64,000 nucleotides of DNA, taken from contig NZ_RAQO01000004.1 in NCBI RefSeq assembly GCF_003610775.1, positions 931,755 to 995,754 of the forward strand, written 5' to 3'. Source of the stretch: Alginatibacterium sediminis (lineage in GTDB: Bacteria > Pseudomonadota > Gammaproteobacteria > Enterobacterales > Celerinatantimonadaceae). The notes under the pieces were generated by a model, which had not been told where the DNA came from, did not search any database, and worked only from the letters and a program-made list of their open reading frames with translations. Positions 17,662-27,700 of this stretch are shown piece after piece. A program made the translations under genes and the position numbers. Position 1 is the stretch's first letter, and the number at the start of each line of letters is the position of its first letter.

Positions 17662-18330
17662 ATGAAAGGTATACTAGATAAGCAACAGGTGGCTGATTTA
17701 TTCATTGACCAACATAGTGTCATGGTTGGTGGATTTATGGCCAATGGTGCTCCTGAGTTGTTAATTGATATTTTGCTGGATTCAAAACTGCGAGATTTAC
17801 ATCTTATTTCCACCGACACTGCGATGCCAGATAAAGGTAGCGGACGACTCATTACCGCCAAACGGATAAAACGTCTTACCGCTTCTCATATCGGCCTCAA
17901 CCCCAATACCGGAAAACAAATGTTTGCCGAAGAGCTCGATGTTGAACTCGTACCTCAAGGATCCTTAGCCGAACGGATCCGCTGCGGTGGCGCAGGTCTT
18001 GGCGGGGTTCTTACCCCAACTGGACTAGGCACCTTAGCCGCCGAGAATAAACGCGTTATCGAAGTTGAAGGGCAGCAGTTTTTGCTAGAGCTGCCTCTGC
18101 GCGCGGACATTGCACTCATAAAGGCCAGCAAAGCCGATGAACGCGGCAATCTGTTCTATGCTAAAACGACACGAAACTTTAATCCATTAATGGCAACCGC
18201 AGCGACGCTAGTAATCGCACAAGTAGATGAAATTGTTGCTAAAGGTCAACTAGAAGCCGAGAGTATTGCTACACCGGGAATATTCGTTGACTACCTCTAT
18301 TGCCCGGCGCATCAAAACCAAAAGGAATAA
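17662..18330 (+). CDS. scoA: 3-Oxoacid CoA-transferase subunit A
   Basis: 222 aa. Typical CoA-transferase family I alpha subunit with VGGFMANGAPELLID near the N-terminus and the glycine-rich IRCGGAGLGGVLTPTGLGT segment. With subunit B it moves CoA from succinyl-CoA (or acetyl-CoA) to acetoacetate, the end product of tyrosine degradation. It starts two bases after maiA, so clearly in the operon. AtoD is a near relative; the donor is inferred. Confidence 0.9.
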   Translation: MKGILDKQQVADLFIDQHSVMVGGFMANGAPELLIDILLDSKLRDLHLISTDTAMPDKGSGRLITAKRIKRLTASHIGLNPNTGKQMFAEELDVELVPQGSLAERIRCGGAGLGGVLTPTGLGTLAAENKRVIEVEGQQFLLELPLRADIALIKASKADERGNLFYAKTTRNFNPLMATAATLVIAQVDEIVAKGQLEAESIATPGIFVDYLYCPAHQNQKE

Positions 18331-18332
18331 GC

Positions 18333-18962
18333 GTGGATAAACGTCATTGGATAGCCCAGCGAGTTGCTAAAGAACTAAAAAACGGCGACGTTGTGAACCT
18401 CGGCATCGGTTTACCCTCTTTAGTTGGAAACTATGTCGCTTCAAATGTTGAACTGATCATTCAGTCTGAAAACGGATTATTGGGTCTCGATGGTATGGCA
18501 AACGAAGACCAAGCTGACCCAGACTTAGTCAACGCTGGCGGGCAAGCAATTACAGCCGTTGAAGGCGCATGTTATTTCGATAGTGCTATGAGTTTTACCA
18601 TCATTCGCGGTGGTCATGTCGACGTGAGTATTCTTGGTGCTTTAGAAGTTGACCAAGATGCAAACCTCGCTAATTGGTTAGTGCCGGGGAAATTGGCTCC
18701 AGGCATGGGTGGTGCCATGGATCTCGTTGTAGGTGCTCGCACGGTTATTATTGCAATGGAACACACCAATAAAGGCAAGCCTAAATTACTAAAACGCTGC
18801 AGTCTTCCCTTAACTGCAACGGGTCAGGTCAACCTAGTCGTCACTGAATTCGGCGTTTTTAAACCCAATACACGCGGCTTTGAAGTTCTAGAACTGGCAC
18901 CTAATGTGAGCCTAGAAATGGCGCAAGCAGCCAGCCAAGCTACATTGTATGTTTCAGCTTAG
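18333..18962 (+). CDS. scoB: 3-Oxoacid CoA-transferase subunit B
   Basis: 209 aa. The catalytic Glu lies in QSENGLLG, preceded by the NLGIGLPSLVGNYV loop of beta subunits. The GTG at 18333 has AAAAGGAA 6-8 bases upstream and follows the scoA stop by two bases; the longer frame from 18300 only overlaps scoA. It completes acetoacetyl-CoA synthesis and is the last gene of the hpd operon. Confidence 0.92.
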   Translation: MDKRHWIAQRVAKELKNGDVVNLGIGLPSLVGNYVASNVELIIQSENGLLGLDGMANEDQADPDLVNAGGQAITAVEGACYFDSAMSFTIIRGGHVDVSILGALEVDQDANLANWLVPGKLAPGMGGAMDLVVGARTVIIAMEHTNKGKPKLLKRCSLPLTATGQVNLVVTEFGVFKPNTRGFEVLELAPNVSLEMAQAASQATLYVSA

Positions 18963-19252
18963 CTGATACTAAACATGGACAAGCGAAATCTTGTTCAGCG
19001 CTATACAGCAAAACAAAGGTCGACTGAGCTTAACGCGTATTACAAAGCCTACCTTATAAGCTCGTATTTGCTGCAACAGGCGCTGGCAACGGGTCTTATG
19101 TTTTGCAGCGCGTATAACTTGGTGCATACTAACGCTATCAACATTCACGCCTTTAGTACTTTTACCTATGAGCTACACACGAGTGTGCTCCGCTGCTTAA
19201 TAAATGGATTTTTATGATACTTTCTGACCATACATCTCAAACGACAACATGG

Positions 19253-19876
19253 ATGACAAAAGCGAAACTCGTCGTCTTATCAAGCTTCATTAGTGTTGCT
19301 CTTACGGCTTGCGAGAACACAGCGAAAGGTGCAGGTCAAGGAGCTCTGGCAGGGGCTGCAGGCGGTTTGGTATCAAGTTTAATTTGGGGAGGAGATGCAC
19401 TTGAAGGCGCCGCACGTGGCGCAGCGGTCGGTGCTGCTTCGGGCGCAGTCATTGGCGCTATGCAGGATTCAAATACAAGCTCAACACCAAGCAGTACCAG
19501 TGCTCCAGAGCAAGAACAATCATCGCAGATGCCTGAACGAACGCTAAGCGAAGAACAGCTCATCGCCAATATCGGTAAACCCGCTGTGGATGGGATCGTT
19601 GCCTTGGCACAGTGCGATTATAATGGCGCCTTAAACAATGCCCAATTAGCAAGAGACTCGGCGAACAGCGAGCATCAAGAAGCAGGAATTTGGGTGCAAG
19701 CCCTAACCTTTGCTGAAACTGGCGATGTGGATAAACTAAATGCAAGTTACGCTGACATTATCAAGTTAGATAAGCAGGTTAGTAACATTCTTGAAGTTCA
19801 ATCTGAACTATCCAAAGGCTTAGACAAGCTTAAAGGTGTTCGCGCAGAACACGATTTACCGACAAGCTGCTCGTAA
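19253..19876 (+). CDS. Glycine-zipper lipoprotein
   Basis: About 207 aa from the ATG at 19253. The N-terminal signal has a lipobox (SVALTAC, Cys20), so the protein is a lipoprotein. A glycine-zipper region (GAGQGALAGAAGG and GAARGAAVGAASGAVIGA) suggests a membrane-embedded helical hairpin, as in YMGG/GlyZip outer-membrane proteins. A Ser/Thr-rich linker and a C-terminal helical region follow. An in-frame ATG at 19214 is possible but would place 13 polar residues before the signal. Function unknown; it is a stand-alone gene with a terminator. Confidence 0.8.
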   Translation: MTKAKLVVLSSFISVALTACENTAKGAGQGALAGAAGGLVSSLIWGGDALEGAARGAAVGAASGAVIGAMQDSNTSSTPSSTSAPEQEQSSQMPERTLSEEQLIANIGKPAVDGIVALAQCDYNGALNNAQLARDSANSEHQEAGIWVQALTFAETGDVDKLNASYADIIKLDKQVSNILEVQSELSKGLDKLKGVRAEHDLPTSCS

Positions 19877-19880
19877 TCAA

Positions 19881-19920
19881 AAAGCCTAAGAGCGCTTAGC
19901 AATTCGCTCTTAGGCATTTG
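19881..19920 (+). terminator. Terminator of the glycine-zipper lipoprotein gene
   Basis: Perfect 11-bp stem GCCTAAGAGCG (19884-19894) and CGCTCTTAGGC (19905-19915) with a 10-base loop, followed by ATTTG. It begins 8 bases after the stop codon. The T-run is short. Confidence 0.75.
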
Positions 19921-20045
19921 TGAACTTTTAAGCTAAAGCCAATGTGAAACTATTGCAACCCTCATGCAACCACCCACTGTTTATCTAAGCCGAATATCCT
20001 ATACTATTGAGTCTCTATTCAACTCTTCTTAATATCGAGCGCTCT

Positions 20046-21932
20046 GTGGAAGTAGAACTACTAGAAATTCGAAATTTCATCTTCCAATATCCCCCCTTTG
20101 ATCAGTTACCTGAAGAAGCCTTGATCGAAGTTGCTAAAAACGTAGAAATTTCTTATTACCGTGCTGACAGCATGATTATTGAAGCCGGTGATAAAATCCA
20201 TGACTTGTTTATGATACGAAGTGGCGTCGTTGAAATCTATCGCCGCACAGGGGAACTTTATAATCGTCTCGACCAAGGTGGCCTGTTTGGACAAATGGGC
20301 TTGCTGACCAATAACAAGGTTCGCTTCCCAGTTAAATCCGTAAACGATACCTTGCTCTATTGTATTCCTGAAACCGTCTTTGAGGCCTTTTGCGAGCGTT
20401 ACGAAGCCTTTGCAGACTTCGTGGAAGTCGAAGGTAGTATTCGTCTGCAACAAGCGGTCGAAGACAACAGCGATGATGCTAACTCACTCACAACCTCCAA
20501 GGTAAAAACCTTACTCAGTGGCGACCCTGTCATGCTAGCGTGCACCACGAGTATTCAAAATGTCGCCAAGATCATGTCCGAAGAAAATGTCTCAGCGGCA
20601 CTGATTAGCGACCCAAACCAAGTTGACGAGGGTGGAAACAGTTTCGTCGGCATCATTACCCAGCGAGATTTATGTGCCAAGGTCATTGCACAAGGTTTAG
20701 ATGTTGAAACCCAAGTTGTCGAAGTCATGTCGACCGAGCTTATATCGCTTGATCACAATGCCTATATATTCGAAGCCATGTTGTTGATGCTTCGTTACAA
20801 CGTTCACCATTTACCTATCCTTAAAAACAAACAACCGATAGGGCTGATCGAAGTCTCGGATATTATTCGTTACGAGTCGCAAAACAGCCTATTGTTTGTC
20901 AGCAGTATTTTCCAACAAAACAGCATCGACGATTTAATCCTACTCTCCAGCCAGCTAAAAGACTGCTTTGTACGCATGGTTAATGAAGACGCCAATTCGC
21001 ATATGGTTGGCCGAGCAATGTCGGAAATTGGACGCAGTTTTAAGCAGCGACTTCTCGAATTAGCAGAAGAGAAGCTTGGCCCACCACCTATTCCATACTG
21101 CTTTTTAGCACTGGGCTCAATGGCACGCGATGAGCAGCTCATTGTCACCGATCAAGACAATGCAATTATTTTAGATAACGAGTATCAAGAGAATTTGCAC
21201 GGCGACTATTTCAAACAATTGGCAAGCTTCGTTTGCGACGGTTTAGCTGCTTGTGGCTACAAGTATTGTACTGGCGATATCATGGCAACGAATCCAGAAT
21301 ATAGAAAAACCCAGTCACAATGGGAAGCATGTTTTTCAGATTGGATTGATAACCCCAACCCGCAAGCCTTACTAAATTGTTCCATTTTCTTTGACCTAAA
21401 TGGTGTTTACGGCAGACCTAAGTGGGCCGAACAACTCAACGCGTTTATTCTTAGGAAAGCAAAAAAGAACAATCGATTTTTAGCCTGTCTTGCCAGAAAC
21501 GCGTTAAACCGCACTCCTCCACTTGGCTTTTTCAAAGATTTTGTCATGGAAAAGGATGGCCAACATAAGAACTCAATTAATTTGAAGCGCCGAGGCACAG
21601 CGCCCTTAGCGGATTTAATTAGGGTGCACGCTTTAGCCATTGGTTCGCAGTCACAAAACTCGTTTGACCGTTTAGAAGACATCATTGAAGCCGGTATTTT
21701 GCCCAATTCCAAGGGTAAAGATCTACAACATGCGATGGAGCTTATTTCGTTGGTTCGCATTCGCCACCAAGCCCTAGATATCGATGCGCAACAAGAACCT
21801 GATAACAATATCGAACCTGAGAATATGTCAGATTTTGAAAGGCGTAATCTAAAAGATGCGTTTTTGGTACTCAGTAGCGCGCAAAACTTTCTGAAGTTTC
21901 GCTACACTGCCAATAGTATGCAGGCCAAGTGA
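20046..21932 (+). CDS. cNMP-binding, CBS-pair, DUF294 nucleotidyltransferase-like signalling protein
   Basis: 628 aa. Order of domains: cyclic-nucleotide-binding fold (about 15-130), two CBS repeats (about 155-285, with VGIITQRDLCAKVIAQG and PIGLIEVSDIIRYE), then a DUF294 nucleotidyltransferase-like domain with ALGSMARDEQLIVTDQDNA near residue 355 (GS...D-x-D pattern), and a DUF294 C-terminal helical domain. It is probably a cytoplasmic regulatory protein sensing adenine nucleotides; the acceptor is unknown. The GTG at 20046 aligns with where relatives start; the frame opens earlier at a TTG. The gene overlaps the next by one base. Confidence 0.85.
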   Translation: MEVELLEIRNFIFQYPPFDQLPEEALIEVAKNVEISYYRADSMIIEAGDKIHDLFMIRSGVVEIYRRTGELYNRLDQGGLFGQMGLLTNNKVRFPVKSVNDTLLYCIPETVFEAFCERYEAFADFVEVEGSIRLQQAVEDNSDDANSLTTSKVKTLLSGDPVMLACTTSIQNVAKIMSEENVSAALISDPNQVDEGGNSFVGIITQRDLCAKVIAQGLDVETQVVEVMSTELISLDHNAYIFEAMLLMLRYNVHHLPILKNKQPIGLIEVSDIIRYESQNSLLFVSSIFQQNSIDDLILLSSQLKDCFVRMVNEDANSHMVGRAMSEIGRSFKQRLLELAEEKLGPPPIPYCFLALGSMARDEQLIVTDQDNAIILDNEYQENLHGDYFKQLASFVCDGLAACGYKYCTGDIMATNPEYRKTQSQWEACFSDWIDNPNPQALLNCSIFFDLNGVYGRPKWAEQLNAFILRKAKKNNRFLACLARNALNRTPPLGFFKDFVMEKDGQHKNSINLKRRGTAPLADLIRVHALAIGSQSQNSFDRLEDIIEAGILPNSKGKDLQHAMELISLVRIRHQALDIDAQQEPDNNIEPENMSDFERRNLKDAFLVLSSAQNFLKFRYTANSMQAK

Positions 21933-22648
21933 TGCATAACTTTACCAATAAAGAAATTTTAAACTGGAAAGAGTTTTTGCGGCTCAAAGCCTTACAAAGC
22001 AAAGATAAACGGCTTAATAGCTTTTATGAGGCAAGTACCTACCATGCGGAAACAAAATTAAAGGATATTGAGTTTGTGGCATTGGACTTTGAAACAACCG
22101 GTTTAGATGCCCAGCAAAATAGTATTATTAGCATCGGCTTAGTCCCTTTCACCCTAAAACGGATTGCATGTAGAAAGGCCAAACATTGGTTCGTCACTCC
22201 AGAAGATAAGCTACAAGAAGATTCTATTATCATTCATGGCATTACTCATTCTGATCTTAAAGGAGCCCCCGACTTACGCCGAATCCTGGAGCAACTATTA
22301 GATGAGTTGGCCGGCAAAATTGTTGTCGTCCATTATCGACGAATAGAACGCGATTTTTTTGATGCAGCGCTTCGAAGCCTAATCAACGAAGGCATTGTCT
22401 TCCCTGTTGTGGATACCATGCAAATTGAAGCCGATATACTGCAAGCCAAGCCTAAAAAACTCATTAGCTGGTTCAAGACTCAAAAACCGCCTTCAATTCG
22501 ACTCGCTAATACTCGTACTCGCTACAATCTACCAACCTACCCGCCGCACGACGCACTGACCGACGCAATAGCCACCGCGGAGCTGTTGCAGGCGCAAATT
22601 AGTCACCATTTCACCGCGAATACGCCAATCAAACAACTGTGGTTGTAA
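21932..22648 (+). CDS. DnaQ-like 3'-5' exonuclease
   Basis: 238 aa. DEDDh exonuclease motifs: Exo I in FVALDFETTGLDAQ (D-x-E), Exo II around VVVHYRRIERDFFDAAL, and Exo III HDALTDAIATAELL (H-x4-D). It resembles the DNA polymerase III epsilon family but is a stand-alone protein, not DnaQ. Its ATG overlaps the TGA of the cNMP/CBS gene (TGATG), so the two are translationally coupled. This gene pair is widespread in gammaproteobacteria (from memory, often beside acs or actP), which suggests a joint role not yet clear. Confidence 0.85.
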   Translation: MHNFTNKEILNWKEFLRLKALQSKDKRLNSFYEASTYHAETKLKDIEFVALDFETTGLDAQQNSIISIGLVPFTLKRIACRKAKHWFVTPEDKLQEDSIIIHGITHSDLKGAPDLRRILEQLLDELAGKIVVVHYRRIERDFFDAALRSLINEGIVFPVVDTMQIEADILQAKPKKLISWFKTQKPPSIRLANTRTRYNLPTYPPHDALTDAIATAELLQAQISHHFTANTPIKQLWL

Positions 22649-22660
22649 ATCAACAGCTAT

Positions 22661-22692
22661 AAAAAAACCGAGTAAAATCACTCGGTTTTTTT
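22661..22692. terminator. Bidirectional terminator between the exonuclease and BCCT genes
   Basis: AAAAAAACCGAGT (22661-22673) and ACTCGGTTTTTTT (22680-22692) form a perfect stem with a 6-base loop and T-runs on both strands, serving the two convergent genes. Confidence 0.92.
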
Positions 22693-22710
22693 CATAACGA
22701 CAAAGCCTTA

Positions 22711-24288
22711 TCAGCCAAGGCGTTTTTCAGTTCTAAGTCCCATCAGCAAGCTGACGCACATCACTAACAACACAAAGGTAAACGGCAATGCCGTTGAAAT
22801 AGCCCCTGCCTGCAAAGCTTCAATCGCTTGAGTGCCACCAACCCAGACTAACGCAGCTGCAATTGCACCTTCAACAAATGCCCAGAAAATGCGTTGTGGT
22901 ACCGGTGCGTCGACCTTACCGCCAGAGGTAATGCTATCAATAACTAGCGAACCCGAGTCTGACGAGGTTACAAAGAAAACCAGAACCAATACAATTGCGA
23001 GCAATGACAAAATGCTGCCCATAGGCAAGGCATCAAACATTTGGAACATTGCCAGCGGTACTTCGGTTAGTCCTTTTTCGCCTAAGGTGCCCACTTTATT
23101 CACGATCTGATCAATGGCAACGCCACCAAATACTGACATCCACAGTGTGGTGACCACGGTTGGAACAATCAATACCGCAGAGATAAACTCACGAATCGTA
23201 CGACCACGAGAAATGCGCGCGATAAACATACCAACAAATGGGGACCACGAAATCCACCAAGCCCAATAGAAGACAGTCCAGCCATGCATCCAAGCTTCAT
23301 CGTCGCGACCATGTGGATTACTTAGTGGAATAATGTTTTCAAGGTATCCCATGACCGTCGTTGGTATAGAACCCATAGAAACCGCAAAACTAACCAGAGC
23401 TACAAACACCACTAACGCAAGCGCTAAAAGCATATTGACATTACTGATGACTTTCACACCGCCATCTATGCCACGAACCACCGACACAATTGCTATCAAG
23501 GTCACAAAAAATATAATACCGATTTGCAGCAGTAAACCGCTATCCATTCCAAACACATGCGCAAAACCACTCGCCGCTTGTTGTGCTCCAAGTCCAAGCG
23601 AGGTTGCAAGACCAAATAAGGTCGCAAGTACTGCCAAGATATCAACAATATGTCCTGGCCATCCCCAAGTGCGGTCGCCTAATATTGGATAGAAGACTGA
23701 ACGCATAGAAAGCGGTAAGCCTTTATTGAAGGCAAAAAAGGCTAAGGACAACGACACCACGCCGTAGATGGCCCACGGATGAAGTCCCCAGTGGAACATT
23801 GTCGCCCCAAGCGCCAACTTGGCAGCTTCTGGAGTATTCGCATCGACGTTGAGCGGAGTTTCATACCAACCAGTAAAATAAGCTACCGGTTCTGCTACGC
23901 CCCAAAACATCAAGCCTATACCCATACCAGCGGCAAACAACATGGCTATCCACGACAGAACTGAATAGTCTGCTTTCGCTTCATCGCCACCTAATCTAAT
24001 TTTGCCATAAGGAGAGACGACGATCGCCAAACAAAAGATGACAAAAATATTGGCGGACCACATAAACAAACCATCAAACGCACCAATGATTTTCCATTTG
24101 ACGCCGTCTAATGCTGCTTTTGATGTTTCCGGGTCGACCACGAGAATGGCCAGTAAGAAGAGTCCAATTAGGGATGCGCTAATTCCAAAGACAGGGTTGT
24201 GTACATCAAATCCCCATTTTTGAATATTATCTTGTCCGACAGTGTAATCGGTATTATCGATACTATATTTATCCGTATTTTTAGACAT
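22711..24288 (-). CDS. BCCT-family transporter (betaine/choline/carnitine type)
   Basis: 525 aa with twelve predicted membrane helices. Family landmarks: AAGMGIGLMFWGVAEPVAYF in TM3, MFHWGLHPWAIYGVV, and the signature FYWAWWISWSPFVGMFIARISRG in TM8. Such carriers import quaternary ammonium compounds (glycine betaine, choline, DMSP) with Na+ or H+, either as osmoprotectants or nutrients. The short C-terminal tail argues against a long osmosensor domain as in BetT or BetP. Substrate is not decided by the sequence; single-gene unit. Confidence 0.93.
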   Translation of the reverse strand: MSKNTDKYSIDNTDYTVGQDNIQKWGFDVHNPVFGISASLIGLFLLAILVVDPETSKAALDGVKWKIIGAFDGLFMWSANIFVIFCLAIVVSPYGKIRLGGDEAKADYSVLSWIAMLFAAGMGIGLMFWGVAEPVAYFTGWYETPLNVDANTPEAAKLALGATMFHWGLHPWAIYGVVSLSLAFFAFNKGLPLSMRSVFYPILGDRTWGWPGHIVDILAVLATLFGLATSLGLGAQQAASGFAHVFGMDSGLLLQIGIIFFVTLIAIVSVVRGIDGGVKVISNVNMLLALALVVFVALVSFAVSMGSIPTTVMGYLENIIPLSNPHGRDDEAWMHGWTVFYWAWWISWSPFVGMFIARISRGRTIREFISAVLIVPTVVTTLWMSVFGGVAIDQIVNKVGTLGEKGLTEVPLAMFQMFDALPMGSILSLLAIVLVLVFFVTSSDSGSLVIDSITSGGKVDAPVPQRIFWAFVEGAIAAALVWVGGTQAIEALQAGAISTALPFTFVLLVMCVSLLMGLRTEKRLG

Positions 24289-24710
24289 TTATCCTCGTTA
24301 AGAACGAATTCAATTCGAATTAGTATCGTTATTTTACGTTATAAGCTGCAAACTTGCAGTCTATTCCGTCAAAAAAACCTATTTTCAGCACCTTGACGGT
24401 TGTTTATGCTCCTATTCTTTCGCTGTTTAGTTACCCGTGTTAGATAATTAAACAGTTCATACATACTGACTGTCTGTAGATGATTGAGCTCAGTTAACAA
24501 GGCCAGTTCAAACCCAAATTGGATTAATTATAATGACTAACCTGTATTATCAAATGCTACATTTACGCTGTGCATTAGAATGAACTTAACCAAGCTTGCT
24601 AATAGCCATGCGAATTACGTGTTACGCATACACAGTTGTATAAATCTAGGTTTGAGCAGGAAAGATGCAGCCATTGACTTCGTATGGAGGGAAATGGTTT
24701 GCGTATAACA
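24289..24710. other. Intergenic region upstream of the BCCT gene
   Basis: About 420 bases, AT-rich. I see no ORF, RNA gene or repeat family that I can name. It must contain the promoter of the BCCT gene, which lies on the minus strand. Confidence 0.3.
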
Positions 24711-24741
24711 GCAAAGGCCGAGGAACAAACTCGGCCTTTGC
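24711..24741 (-). terminator. Hairpin terminator downstream of the RND pump
   Basis: Perfect 12-bp stem GCAAAGGCCGAG (24711-24722) and CTCGGCCTTTGC (24730-24741) with a 7-base loop, 11 bases after the RND stop. No long T-run follows on the minus strand (TGTTAT), so termination strength is uncertain. Confidence 0.7.
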
Positions 24742-24751
24742 CACTCCCTAT

Positions 24752-27700
24752 CTAAAACTGTTTATAATCGCGATAACTGACCTTAAAGAAAATCACGTAT
24801 AAAACCGGAACAATGATTAAGGTAAGTACAGTTGCGACACCTAAGCCGAACATGACTACAGCTGCCATGGATTCAAAGAACACATCTGAAATCAATGGCG
24901 CTACACCCAAAATCGTCGTCACTGCTGCCATACATACCGGGCGAACCCGACTAACCGCTGAATCAAACACCGCTTGATAGATCTCTTTTCCTGCTTCGAT
25001 TTCAGTATTGATTTGATCAAGTAATACGATACCGTTTTTGAGTAGCATTCCTGACAAACTGAGCATTCCTAGTAAGGCCATAAAACCAAAAGGTTTTCCC
25101 AGAAACAACAATCCAGATGTTATGCCTATCATAGCCAGCGGAACGCAACACCAAATAACCAAAGGTTTTTTGACCGAGTTAAATAAAAATACGGTAATCA
25201 AGAACATAATTAAGTAGCCCATTGGCAACGATGCAAATAGCGCAGCTTGCGCATCACCCGATGATTCGTACTCCCCTCCCCACTGCAATTCATAACCCGA
25301 TGGCATATCCAAGGCATCTATCTGCGGTTTAAGCACACTAAATAGTTCTGCTGGCAAGATGTCATGTTCAAAATCGGCATCTGCGAATATAGTGAGAGTG
25401 CGTTTTTTATCGCGGCGTTGAATAATTGGATCTTCAAATTTCACACTGAAGTCGTTAATTACTTGTTGAATCGGGATAAAGGTTTCAAGGCTCGGACTCC
25501 AAATTCGTAGACTTTCTAAGGAATCAATATCAATCCGTTCCGCTTGCGGTAAGCGACCAACAATAGGTAATAATGTGGTGCCCTCGCGGTAAAGACCAAT
25601 ATTAGTACCTGCAAATGCGAACTCTAAAGTTTGATCGACATCTGATTTATTAATACCTAAACGTCGGGCTTGGGTTTCATTAAAATTGGGTTCAATATAT
25701 TTGACGCGGTCACGCCAATCATGACGCACGTTTACCGTTCCAGGGGTTTGGTTAAATATGTGGGTGACCTCAGCGGCGATTGAGCGCAATACATCTGGAT
25801 CAGAGCCCGATATTCGCGCCTCTATTTTCGCATCTGTTGACGGTCCAATTTCCAGGTTCTTAAATTTGAACTGGGCCTGAGGAAACTCCATCTCTACTTG
25901 TTTACGAAGTGAAGACATCGCAGCGGCGGCAGTCTCTGGGTTCGTTGTTCTGACAGCCATTTGAGCGTAAGAGCCATAGCTTTTTTCTGGCGCATAGGTC
26001 AGCATAAAGCGCTGAAATCCTTTACCCACAGAAGACGATACAAACTCAACAGCATCAGTTGCTATCGCCATTTGTTCTATCTTCCCTACTGACTCATTGG
26101 TTTCACGAATATCAGTTCCTTCAGGCATCCATACATCAACTAAGAAAATTGGCGTTGATGATGGCGGAAAGAAAGACTGCTTAACAGAGCCAAATCCATA
26201 GACTGAAACGACAAACAAACTGACGACGATAATAAGAGTGGGCCATTTAAAGCGCAAACAAAAATCTAGTAGTGTTTTGTAAGCGTTGAAAAAGGCACCT
26301 TTATAGGGGTCGTTATCGTCTCCTTCAGTTTGAGCATCCCCTTCTTTGCCAAAAAACAATTGTGCAAAAAACGGAGTGATTGTAATTGCAGTCACCCATG
26401 ATAAAAATAATGAGAACAAGAGAACCCAAAACAAAGACCCTGCAAACTCACCCGTTGAATCTGGCGAGAGGCCAATAGGAGCGAATGCGGTAATCGCAAT
26501 TATAGTGGCTGCAAGTAATGGCCACATGGTTTGTCCAACAATTTCTTTGGCGGCCTCTAAGGTACTTAGGCCCTTTTTACGACCCATTAAAATGCCTTCA
26601 ACAACCACAATCGCATTATCTACCAACATTCCAAGCGCAATAATTAAAGCGCCTAATGAAATGCGTTGTAATTCAATTTCAGCTTGTTTCATTAAAATGA
26701 ATGTTCCTAAACAGGTTAAGAACAAAATCAAACCAATTAAAATACCGCTTTTTAGCCCCATAAATATCAGCAATACTACAATGACAATAGCTACGGCTAG
26801 CACCAAGTTCCAAACAAAAGAACTGACCGATTTATCAACTTCCTGTGGCTGGTTATACATAGACTCAATGGTCATTCCAGCCGGACGCGCATAGTCAATT
26901 TCGTTAAGTTTGGTTTCAATCAACTTGCCTACTTCGACAACGTTAACCCCACTGGTAAAGGAAACCCCGATGTTGATCGCTTGATTTTGGTTATAACTAA
27001 CGAGATTAGTTGGTATTTCTTGGTAGCCTCGCGAAATTGTTGCAACATCTTTAAGATAAATAAGTTTATCTCCGCCAGTTCCAGGAATAATCAATTCACC
27101 TAATTGCTCAACTGACCTAAACGCTCCCGTAGGCCTTATGGTTAACTGGTCCCCTGCAATTTGGATATTACCTGCCGAAGTCACCATGTTTTGTGAATTA
27201 AGCAAACTGGTTATCAACGCTGGGTCTAAATTAAAGGTCGCTAATTTCTGAAGTGATATTTCTATAAAAACTTGTTCGCTTTGTTCTCCCGCTAAAGTAA
27301 CTTTGCCGACTCCAGGCACCAGTTCTATTTCGCGTTTAACGTAATCAACATAGTCCTGTAAATTTTTGTACGCATAGTTCTCACCGGAGACCATGTACAT
27401 AATCCCGTAAACATCGCCAAAGTCATCATTGACTAAAGGAGTTGACACGCCCGGAGGTAACTGCGACTTCATGTCCCCTACTTTACGACGCAATTCGTCC
27501 CATATCTGCGGTAGTTGATCGGGCCCGTAGATGTTCTTCATGGTGACAGTGATTTGTGACATCCCAGGGGTACTTAAGGAAGTGATGTAGTCTACATAAG
27601 GTAGCGCCTGAATTGCCTTTTCGATCGGATAGGTCACCTCTTCTTCGACTTCAGTAGATGTTGCCCCTTGATACATTGTTACTACGACAGCATCTTTAAT

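Noticed and set aside
18975-19217. 80-codon plus-strand frame after scoB
   Set aside because: No ribosome site, no recognisable composition or domain, and it overlaps the region where the next gene's promoter must lie.
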